Under the pieces are notes generated by a model. It searched no databases. It was not told where the DNA came from and was given only the letters and a program-made list of their open reading frames with translations. Source: an uncultured Clostridium sp. (lineage in GTDB: Bacteria > Bacillota > Clostridia > Christensenellales > CAG-138). Taken from it: 15,573 bases of DNA. Of the stretch, positions 6,854 to 13,507 are shown piece by piece (within the stretch, counting starts at the first letter, position 1; each line of letters opens with the position of its first letter). Position numbers and translations under genes: made by a program. The DNA is taken from contig UQNF01000040.1 in NCBI GenBank assembly GCA_900542285.1, positions 1 to 15,573 of the forward strand, in the 5' to 3' direction.

Positions 6854-7780
6854 TTATTTCTCCCGTCTGTCTAAATATTCACACGCAGCTATGGCAGCAA
6901 CTCCACCGTCGGCGCCGGCGGTCACCAGCTGGCGCACGGTCTTTGTTCTGCAATCCCCTGCAACAAATACATTTGGTTCACGCGTTGTGCAGCTTTCGCC
7001 CGCCACGACAAAGCCTGCATTATCAAGTTCAACAAGATCGCTGAACGCCTGATTGCTCGGCTCCTGCCCTACGGCTGCAAAGATTCCGGAAACCTCAAGC
7101 ACCCTTTCGCCGTTGCTTTCTGTATTCATTACGGTAATACTCTCAATATGTTTATCACCGTTAATTGCAATAACCCTGCTGTTCATAACCTGCTCCACGT
7201 TTTCACATGCTGCAAGGCCGTCAACCACGTGCTGTTCGGCGCGGAATCGATCCCTGCGATGAATCAGATAGACCTTGCTGCATATCTTGGACAGATAGAT
7301 AGCATCCTGAACCGCAGTGTTGCCCCCTCCGATTACCGCAACAGCTCTATTCTTGTAGAAGTTTCCGTCACAAAGCGCGCAGAAGGATATCCCATTACCG
7401 ATAAAGCGTTCTTCATTCTCAACGCCCAAGCGCTTGTGTTTAAGTCCTGTGGCGATGATGAGCGCCCTTGCTGTAAAGTCCGAATACTCTGTCTTGACCG
7501 CAATGGTCCCGTCATCATTCTTTTTCACCGCAACAACGGTGTCCACCTCGACTTCAGCGCCCAGTGACATGACGAGCGACACGAGCTTATCTACCAGTCC
7601 CATACCGGAAGCCGGCTCGGACATAGGATAGTTCTCGACCAACGGCGACAGCACGATCTGTCCTCCGAAGCTCTCTTTTTCAATCAGGAGAACGGTCTTA
7701 CCCGCTCTTCTTGCATAAAGAGCCGATGTGAGCCCGGCAGGGCCCGCACCGACTATGATAATGTCATAAGTTTTTTGCAT
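6854..7780 (-). CDS. trxB: Thioredoxin reductase (NADPH)
   Basis: A 308-residue low-molecular-weight flavoprotein that passes electrons from NADPH through FAD and a CxxC pair to a thioredoxin-type partner. Visible parts are the FAD loop GAGPAG at 11-16, the redox centre CALCDG with Cys134 and Cys137, the NADPH-domain loop GGGNTA at 151-156, HRRDRFRA at 174-181 whose arginines favour NADPH, and the C-terminal FAD site VAGDCR at 273-278. The third residue pair CALC is a minor variant of the common CATC/CAVC. It begins two bases after the nrdD stop with no clear separate ribosome site, implying coupled translation. The most likely electron acceptor, given this, is the redoxin domain fused to NrdD, although the thioredoxin at 2254-2559 is also a candidate. 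Confidence 0.95.
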   Translation of the reverse strand: MQKTYDIIIVGAGPAGLTSALYARRAGKTVLLIEKESFGGQIVLSPLVENYPMSEPASGMGLVDKLVSLVMSLGAEVEVDTVVAVKKNDDGTIAVKTEYSDFTARALIIATGLKHKRLGVENEERFIGNGISFCALCDGNFYKNRAVAVIGGGNTAVQDAIYLSKICSKVYLIHRRDRFRAEQHVVDGLAACENVEQVMNSRVIAINGDKHIESITVMNTESNGERVLEVSGIFAAVGQEPSNQAFSDLVELDNAGFVVAGESCTTREPNVFVAGDCRTKTVRQLVTAGADGGVAAIAACEYLDRREK

Positions 7781-7782
7781 GG

Positions 7783-10182
7783 TTAAGCATTCTCAGCGAT
7801 CCTTTTCGCATCCATGATATAGTGATTGATCTCGGAAACGCCCACATATTTTGCGAGTTTATCTCCGTGCATGGTTATGAATGTGGGAGCCTGGCGCACA
7901 TCATAGCTGATGGCAAGCTTCGGGTGCTCATCCGCATCTATAACCACATACTCGATACCGTTCTTATCAAGAAGACTCTTGGCTGTACGACAGTTGGGGC
8001 ATGTCTTTGTAGTGAAGAGAATAGCCTTGCCAACGGGAGTTGCATCGCAGAGATCATCTTCCGCCCTTGTACCTGCGGCTATTTCCTCCTGCTCCTTATG
8101 TTTTCTATAATCGAGCATGCTGTACACTCTGCGCTCCTTGAACTCCTGCACTTTGCCATCGTTCCAGTTCTGCACGGGGCGATAATAACCGGTTATGCGG
8201 CTGTAAACCTCTGCCTTTGCGCCGCAATGCGGACAAGTGAAGTGTTCGCCTGCGATATAGCCATGCTCCTTGCAGACCGAATAGGTGGGAGACATTGTAT
8301 AGTAAGGAAGCCTATAATTCTCCGCGATCTTACGCACCAGCGTTGCAGCACTCTCCCAGTTGGGGAGCTTTTCACCAAGGAATGTATGGAATACAGTACC
8401 TGAGGTGTAAAGGGTCTGAAGCTCATCCTGGATATCGAGAGCCGAGAAGATATCCTCCGTATAGCCAACGGGCAGATGGGAGCTGTTGGTATAGTAGGGA
8501 GTGCCGCCGGGTTCTGCTGCGGTGATGATGTCCGGGTAGTGCTGAACATCATACTTGGCAAAACGATAGGTGGTTGACTCAGCCGGAGTCGCTTCAAGGT
8601 TGAACAGCTCGCCGTCATACTGCTCCTGATAGTCGGAAAGCCTGGTGCGCATGTGATTGAGAACCTTCTTTGTGAAATCCTGCGCTTCCTTGCCGGAGAG
8701 ATCCTCACGGATCCAGCAGGCGTTCAGACACGCTTCGTTCATGCCGACAAGCCCGATGGTGGAGAAGTGATTATCGAACGAACCAAGGTAACGCTTGGTA
8801 TATGGATACAAGCCCTCCTCGAGCAAACGACTGATCACCTGACGCTTGGTATGGAGGCTTCTTGCAGCAAGGTCCATGAGATGGTCGAGCCTTGCAAAAA
8901 ACTCCTTCTCATCCTTGGAAAGATAGGCTATCCTGGGCATATTGAGCGTTACGACGCCGACGCTGCCCGTGCTTTCTCCGCTCCCGAAGAAGCCTCCGCT
9001 CTTTTTGCGAAGCTCGCGAAGGTCAAGGCGCAGACGGCAGCACATAGAACGGATATCGCTGGGCTTCATGTCGCTGTTGACATAGTTTGAAAAATAAGGA
9101 GTTCCGTACTTTGCTGTCATTTCAAACAGCAGACGGTTGTTCTCTGTCGGAGTCCAATCGAAATCCTTGGTGATGGAATAAGTGGGGATGGGGTACTGGA
9201 AACCGCGGCCCTCGGCATCTCCCTCGATCATGATCTCGATGAACGCCTTGTTGACCATATCCATTTCCTTCTTGCAGTCGCCGTATGTAAAGGGCATTTC
9301 CTTGCCGCCGACTATAGCCGGACGGTCACGGAGATCGGCAGGAACGGTCCAGTCAAGCGTAATATTGGAAAACGGAGCCTGCGTGCCCCAGCGGGAGGGA
9401 GTATTGACGCCATAAATGAAGCTTTCTATGCACTTCTTGACCTGTTCGTAGGTGAGGTTGTCGGCCTTTACAAAGGGCGCAAGATAGGTATCAAAGGAGC
9501 TGAACGCCTGTGCGCCTGCCCACTCGTTCTGCATGATACCAAGGAAGTTGACCATCTGGTTGCAAAGGGTGGAGAGATGCTTGGCAGGAGAAGAAGAGAT
9601 CTTTCCGGCGACACCGCTCAGCCCCTCCTCTATGAGCTGGCGAAGCGACCATCCGGCGCAATAGCCGGTGAGCATCGACAGATCGTGAAGATGAAAATCG
9701 CAGTTGCGGTGAGCGTTTGCCACCTCATCGTCATAGACCTCGGAAAGCCAATAGTTGGCAGTTATTGCACCGCTGTTGGACAGAATAAGTCCGCCTACGG
9801 AATAGGTAACGGTCGAGTTCTCCTTAACGCGCCAGTCGGTGATGCGCAGATACTTGTCAACCGTGTCGCGATAGTCTATCATTGTGCTCTGAACATTGCG
9901 GAGCTTTTCACGCTGACGGCGGTAGAGGATGTATGCCTTTGCCACTTCCGCATATCCGGCCTGAATGAGCACCTGTTCAACGCTGTCCTGAATATCTTCG
10001 ACCGAAATGAGCTCATTTTTCACCTTGGAAGCAAAATCAGCGGTGACCTTTAGTGCGAGCAGATCCAGCACATCCGGATGGCAGGGTATCTCCTGCGCCT
10101 CGAATGCGAGACTCATTGCGTTCTTTATCTTTGAAATGTCGAAATCGACGATCTTGTTGTCGCGCTTAACAACTCTGTACAT
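7783..10182 (-). CDS. nrdD: Anaerobic class III ribonucleotide reductase with fused C-terminal redoxin domain
   Basis: A 799-residue glycyl-radical enzyme that reduces ribonucleoside triphosphates to deoxy forms under anaerobiosis. Residues 1-90 form an ATP cone (allosteric activity site). The barrel follows, with a candidate active-site Cys175 (LTGYCAGW) and a finger-loop pair SMCCRLRL (Cys381, Cys382). The zinc site is C637, H640, C650, C653 (VCKEHG and TCPHCG), and the glycyl radical site is SRITGYYRPV with Gly665. Unlike usual NrdD, which ends soon after the radical loop, this one continues through a charged linker (about 688-715) into a thioredoxin/glutaredoxin-like domain (718-799): redox pair CPNC at 728-731 and cis-proline motif APTF (Pro766). 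GGAGG lies five bases before the ATG. NrdR boxes overlap its promoter. Adjacent trxB suggests a redoxin rather than formate supplies electrons. No nrdG activase is in the window. Confidence 0.96.
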   Translation of the reverse strand: MYRVVKRDNKIVDFDISKIKNAMSLAFEAQEIPCHPDVLDLLALKVTADFASKVKNELISVEDIQDSVEQVLIQAGYAEVAKAYILYRRQREKLRNVQSTMIDYRDTVDKYLRITDWRVKENSTVTYSVGGLILSNSGAITANYWLSEVYDDEVANAHRNCDFHLHDLSMLTGYCAGWSLRQLIEEGLSGVAGKISSSPAKHLSTLCNQMVNFLGIMQNEWAGAQAFSSFDTYLAPFVKADNLTYEQVKKCIESFIYGVNTPSRWGTQAPFSNITLDWTVPADLRDRPAIVGGKEMPFTYGDCKKEMDMVNKAFIEIMIEGDAEGRGFQYPIPTYSITKDFDWTPTENNRLLFEMTAKYGTPYFSNYVNSDMKPSDIRSMCCRLRLDLRELRKKSGGFFGSGESTGSVGVVTLNMPRIAYLSKDEKEFFARLDHLMDLAARSLHTKRQVISRLLEEGLYPYTKRYLGSFDNHFSTIGLVGMNEACLNACWIREDLSGKEAQDFTKKVLNHMRTRLSDYQEQYDGELFNLEATPAESTTYRFAKYDVQHYPDIITAAEPGGTPYYTNSSHLPVGYTEDIFSALDIQDELQTLYTSGTVFHTFLGEKLPNWESAATLVRKIAENYRLPYYTMSPTYSVCKEHGYIAGEHFTCPHCGAKAEVYSRITGYYRPVQNWNDGKVQEFKERRVYSMLDYRKHKEQEEIAAGTRAEDDLCDATPVGKAILFTTKTCPNCRTAKSLLDKNGIEYVVIDADEHPKLAISYDVRQAPTFITMHGDKLAKYVGVSEINHYIMDAKRIAENA

Positions 10183-10280
10183 GGCGTCCTCCGATATAAG
10201 TAGTATTTGTAATGAGCCGAATTCAGATTAATATTTTTCATCCATGCTCATGCTCATGCTCAATAATTTCCAACGCAATC

Positions 10281-10309
10281 ATTATAGCACAATATCTTGT
10301 GGTTGACAA
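10281..10309 (-). promoter_or_regulatory. Promoter of the nrdD-trxB operon
   Basis: On the minus strand a TTGTCA -35 (10304-10309), a 17-base spacer and a perfect TATAAT -10 (10281-10286) give a strong sigma-70-type promoter starting near 10274. The leader to the nrdD ATG is about 92 bases. The spacer is occupied exactly by an NrdR box, so binding would block RNA polymerase directly. Confidence 0.85.
10287..10302. promoter_or_regulatory. NrdR box 1, within the nrdD promoter spacer
   Basis: GCACAATATCTTGTGG matches the NrdR consensus ACACWATATATWGTGT at 13 of 16 positions and is nearly palindromic. NrdR is the ATP/dATP-sensing repressor of ribonucleotide reductase genes. This copy lies between the -35 and -10 elements. 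Confidence 0.87.
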
Positions 10310-10318
10310 CCCAAAATA

Positions 10319-10334
10319 GCACAATATAGGGTGT
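10319..10334. promoter_or_regulatory. NrdR box 2, upstream of the nrdD -35
   Basis: GCACAATATAGGGTGT also matches the NrdR consensus at 13 of 16 positions. It is 32 bp centre to centre from box 1, three helical turns, so both boxes face the same side of the DNA, as is typical of paired NrdR sites. Confidence 0.85.
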
Positions 10335-10353
10335 TTAATTAAATATATTCAAG

Positions 10354-10372
10354 AATAAGAATCGTTCTTATT
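10354..10372. promoter_or_regulatory. AT-rich inverted repeat, possible operator
   Basis: AATAAGAA and TTCTTATT flank a three-base TCG centre, giving a 19-bp near-palindrome about 90 bp upstream of the predicted nrdD start. Size and AT content resemble Fur/PerR-class operators, but it matches no consensus I can vouch for. Apart from this, the NrdR boxes and a possible terminator, I see nothing in 10335-10519. Confidence 0.35.
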
Positions 10373-10470
10373 TTATACTTCGTCAGGCATTTTTAACCGC
10401 ACAGGCAAGCAAACTATCGCCCGACAGAGTTATAAACGACAAAACCATCTTCAAAGATAGATAATATAAG

Positions 10471-10495
10471 AGCCTCTGCGTGCATAGCGAAGGCT
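10471..10495 (-). terminator. Weak candidate terminator downstream of the ydcF-like gene
   Basis: On the minus strand AGCCT and AGGCT can pair across a 15-base loop and are followed by the T-rich CTTATATT. The stem is short and the loop long, so this is a weak call. It lies 25-49 bases after the stop of the YdcF-like gene, where a terminator is expected. Confidence 0.22.
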
Positions 10496-10519
10496 GATAC
10501 GGTGTCCGTTATTCGCCTG

Positions 10520-11317
10520 TCACAGCCTTCCGGTAAGGAAGTACTGAACTATTGCTGCGCATTCGCGAAGATAGCAGTTTATGACAAGTGGCTCAAAGCT
10601 CTTTGCAGCAATGCCTGCTGCGTTAACGCCGTGGCGTGCGGCGATGCGGCCTGCGCGAAACACATGAAAATCACTCGTCACAAATGCAAGTTTGGCCTCA
10701 GTTCCGAAGCGTTCCTCAATTATAGCTTTGGAAAAGATAAAGTTTTCATCCGTGCTTGCGGATTCGTTCTCCTCGATTATTCTGTGTTCATCAACTCCGT
10801 GGGATACGAGATATGCCTTCATAACCGAAGCCTCCGTCATCATCTCATCGCCTCCCCTGCCGCCGCTGACAATTATCACGGTATCTTCTCCGCAGCTTTC
10901 CAGGACCTCAATGCTCTTATCAAGCCTGTACGCAAGCGTTCTCGACGGAGATGAGCCCCTTATCCCAGCTCCAAGCACTATCACAGCGTCCGGCTCGGTC
11001 GGCGGTTCAGTGCTGGCGGCAGTCAGAATTAATATGGTTGTTGTCAAAAACACCAGTGTAAACAACCCATAGCAAGCGATCATGCCCCATTTGATAAGCT
11101 TTCCGAACCAACCCTTGTTGAATAAGCCTGTGATAGGACGATAGAACACACCCAGTATCAGCAAGGGAAGCCCAATCACAAACGGCATAATAATACCCAT
11201 ATTGATAGAGCTGAAGCCCGCTGCAGCTATCGCATTTATGACCAGCAGCGCTCCCAAAGTAATTAGCAGCACTCTGAATGCCGCATTGATCGCATTTTTC
11301 ACTCTCTCCTTCTTCAT
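10520..11317 (-). CDS. YdcF/ElyC-type membrane protein (DUF218 domain)
   Basis: A 265-residue protein with three predicted membrane helices at about 14-33, 39-58 and 76-100, then a DUF218 domain at 110-258. The domain shows PDAVIVLGAGI, IIVSGG at 148-153, a conserved glutamate region TEASVMKAYL, ENFIFSKAII and VTSDFHVFRAGR at 213-224, the standard YdcF/SanA/ElyC pattern. Some members of this family affect envelope integrity, but the reaction is not known. The ATG follows AAGGAAAAG in the 27-base gap after the RNase E/G gene, so it is probably the last gene of that operon. The orientation of the domain cannot be fixed by eye. Confidence 0.88.
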   Translation of the reverse strand: MKKERVKNAINAAFRVLLITLGALLVINAIAAAGFSSINMGIIMPFVIGLPLLILGVFYRPITGLFNKGWFGKLIKWGMIACYGLFTLVFLTTTILILTAASTEPPTEPDAVIVLGAGIRGSSPSRTLAYRLDKSIEVLESCGEDTVIIVSGGRGGDEMMTEASVMKAYLVSHGVDEHRIIEENESASTDENFIFSKAIIEERFGTEAKLAFVTSDFHVFRAGRIAARHGVNAAGIAAKSFEPLVINCYLRECAAIVQYFLTGRL

Positions 11318-11344
11318 TCTTTTCCTTCCGTTATCCTCTGTGCA

Positions 11345-12841
11345 TCAGTAATGTAGTTTAACATCGAAATCCGATGGCGGCATGAACACATCACTGCGAT
11401 ATGTTATCTCAATGTCGGAATCTATCCTTCCCATGGCAAGCTCCTGCTCCATAAGCGTCCTAATCACGGCTATGACCGTCGGATATGCAAGCACAAACAG
11501 CAGCTTATTGCCGTCCGCTATCAATGCCAGCAGTCTCTTTCGCAGCCGAAGCGCAACCGTTTCGGGCGAGAGTGTACTGCCGCTGCCATCACAAAAGCCG
11601 CAAGGAACGGTATAAAGCTCCGAAAGGCATTTGCCGCTGCGGCGGCGGGCAACTTCCACCAGCCCCAGCTTCGTCATTCCATATACAACCGGTCTTGCAG
11701 GGTCGCCGCTCATGGCGCGCTTGAGCGCATCGACTACGGCGTCACGATTCTCCTGTGAGGTCATATCGATAAAATCGATGATAATTATTCCGCCAAGGTT
11801 TCTAAGCCTGATCTGATGTGCGATCTCTTCTACCGCTTCAAGATTGGTTTCAAGGATAGTCGCCTGTGCGTTTGTCTTTCCGACATTTTTCCCGGTGTTG
11901 ACGTCGATGCTCGTCAGTGCTTCCGTCTTATCGATCACAATATAGGCGCCGCTCTTGAGCCACACACGCCTTGAGAGTGCAACTGCAAACTGCTTTGTTA
12001 AGTCAAACCTTTCTATCAGGTCCGGTTCATCGGGAATAAGGTGAACCTTCTCTACCAGATGAGGAGTGGAAGCGTTGAGCAGCGTGCAGACACGCGCATA
12101 GCCCTCCTGCGAATTAATTACCAGCTCGTCCACATCGGAACGCATGAGATCCCGTATTGCCCTTGCAAGCAGATCCTCCTCGCTCCAGACGAGCTTCGGC
12201 GCCCTGGAAACGCGAAGCTCATTCTCAATCCTTTTCCAACGGGCCATTATGGCATCCAGATCGGAAAGTATCTTCTCGTTCTCCATAAGTTCGGATTCTG
12301 AGCGTGCAATCACGCCATAGCCCTCCGGCAGGTGTTCAGTGAGCAGGCCCTTGACTCTGCTGCGTTCCTGAACCGAATGAAATCGCTTACTCATGCAGAC
12401 AATGTTTGAACCGGGTATCAGAACAAGCGTATGCCCCGGAAGGGTTATGCCCATAGTGAGCTTAGGTCCCTTGGTGCCGGTCGGTTCTTTTGAGATCTGA
12501 ACCGTTATCTCCGAACCCACCCTCAGCACCTCCGAAACATCCGTTCCTGCGCTCAGCGGTGAAAACTTGCTTCCTCCCTGCTTTGAACGGTCAACTCGAA
12601 TATCGCAGAAATGGAGTATCGCATTCTTATGCTGCCCTATGTTTACAAACGCGGCGGACAGTCCCGGAAGTATGCTTTGCACGACGCCCTTATAGATGCT
12701 TCCGACCAGCTTTCTTTCGCTGCTGTCCTCCGTATAGACCTCGCAGGCACGTCCGCTCTCTGCAAGCACCACCGTAGTCCGGAAGGGACTTATGTCAAAT
12801 ATCAATCGCTTAGCGGGAGGCTTGTTTTCCGAGCAGTTCAT
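11345..12841 (-). CDS. Ribonuclease E/G family endoribonuclease
   Basis: A 498-residue single-strand endoribonuclease of the Rne/Rng family, near the length of E. coli RNase G. An S1-like RNA-binding region occupies about 45-135 (VGSIYKGVVQSILPGLSAAFVNIG). The catalytic DNase I-like part has DEPDLIERFDL at 271-281, SIDVNTGK with Asp313 and IIIIDFIDM with Asp356, the two magnesium-binding aspartates. PCGFCDGSG with Cys414 and Cys417 corresponds to the zinc-link. The C-terminal scaffold of RNase E is absent. The chosen ATG (12841) overlaps the TGA of the preceding gene by one base (TGATG), indicating coupled translation; an in-frame TTG at 12859 lies inside that gene and is less likely. In Clostridia this gene commonly follows the same two partners and precedes rplU, but here a YdcF-like gene comes next. 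Confidence 0.93.
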   Translation of the reverse strand: MNCSENKPPAKRLIFDISPFRTTVVLAESGRACEVYTEDSSERKLVGSIYKGVVQSILPGLSAAFVNIGQHKNAILHFCDIRVDRSKQGGSKFSPLSAGTDVSEVLRVGSEITVQISKEPTGTKGPKLTMGITLPGHTLVLIPGSNIVCMSKRFHSVQERSRVKGLLTEHLPEGYGVIARSESELMENEKILSDLDAIMARWKRIENELRVSRAPKLVWSEEDLLARAIRDLMRSDVDELVINSQEGYARVCTLLNASTPHLVEKVHLIPDEPDLIERFDLTKQFAVALSRRVWLKSGAYIVIDKTEALTSIDVNTGKNVGKTNAQATILETNLEAVEEIAHQIRLRNLGGIIIIDFIDMTSQENRDAVVDALKRAMSGDPARPVVYGMTKLGLVEVARRRSGKCLSELYTVPCGFCDGSGSTLSPETVALRLRKRLLALIADGNKLLFVLAYPTVIAVIRTLMEQELAMGRIDSDIEITYRSDVFMPPSDFDVKLHY

Positions 12842-13506
12842 CAGCTCATCACCGCCCAATCCATCTCTATCTCTGTGCGGTTAACCGAGGCAGTGCCTCC
12901 GACGCCAAGCCGCTCATACAGTGCGCCTATCAGCAGTTCCAGCGGAAGGCCGCCCTCTGCGGTCAGCTTGCCGCATATATGCAGCTCTGCCTCGTTACCG
13001 TCAACGCCCAACAGCTCTATGCTAATGAGCTGCGGACGAATGTCCGTGGGTTTTATTCCGCCCTTGGTCTTCTTCTGAACGATGATCTCGTCATTCAATA
13101 AGAACCCGATCGCCTCATCGATCACCGCAGGCTTGACGCACGCATCAAGGTGGAGCTTAACATCATACTCTGCTCTCCGCATCAGCGTTGTGAGCGATGC
13201 CTTGCTTTCGCCTGCATCCGTAGCGGCAGTGATCCGAACACCTGCCGGAAGCACAGCGTTTACCTTTGCACAAAACTCGCCTATTGATATGCTTTCATCC
13301 AGCGTAACATCAAAGTACTCGCATTCGGATGTATAACCGACGGAAAGTGCCGTTGCAAAGGAAAGCAGCGGATGTGGATTAAAGCCCTTTGAATAGGACA
13401 GAGGAAGCCCTGCGCGGCGGAACGCACGCTGAAAAAGTCTCTGCATATCGAGATGAGAAACGAACCTCACCTCGTCATGTTTATAAAAGCAAGCAACGAT
13501 CCTCAT
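12841..13506 (-). CDS. TIGR03936/DUF2344 protein, radical SAM partner
   Basis: A 221-residue protein of the DUF2344 family (TIGR03936), a group defined by being encoded beside, or fused to, TIGR03960 radical SAM proteins. The N-terminus is typical: KHDEVRFVSHLDMQRLFQRAFRRAGLPLSYSKGF at residues 9-42 in pieces, followed by NPHPLLSFATALSVG and SECEYFDVTL. It contains no obvious catalytic cysteine motif and no signal peptide. The start codon lies one base after the stop of the radical SAM gene, and the stop overlaps the start of the RNase E/G gene, so the three are tightly coupled. Its role is unknown; a substrate-binding or RNA-binding subunit for the radical SAM enzyme is a reasonable inference from the fixed gene order. 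Confidence 0.92.
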   Translation of the reverse strand: MRIVACFYKHDEVRFVSHLDMQRLFQRAFRRAGLPLSYSKGFNPHPLLSFATALSVGYTSECEYFDVTLDESISIGEFCAKVNAVLPAGVRITAATDAGESKASLTTLMRRAEYDVKLHLDACVKPAVIDEAIGFLLNDEIIVQKKTKGGIKPTDIRPQLISIELLGVDGNEAELHICGKLTAEGGLPLELLIGALYERLGVGGTASVNRTEIEMDWAVMS

Positions 13507-13507
13507 G

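Noticed and set aside
8653..9090. 145-codon open frame on the plus strand inside nrdD
   Set aside because: It is antisense to a fully recognisable NrdD, has no ribosome site and no recognisable protein pattern.
10243..10262. CRISPR-like repeat
   Set aside because: The unit is six bases with no spacers; it is a short tandem repeat.
12842..12859. Upstream TTG start for the RNase E/G gene
   Set aside because: It would overlap the DUF2344 gene further, while ATG at 12841 gives the classic TGATG coupling.
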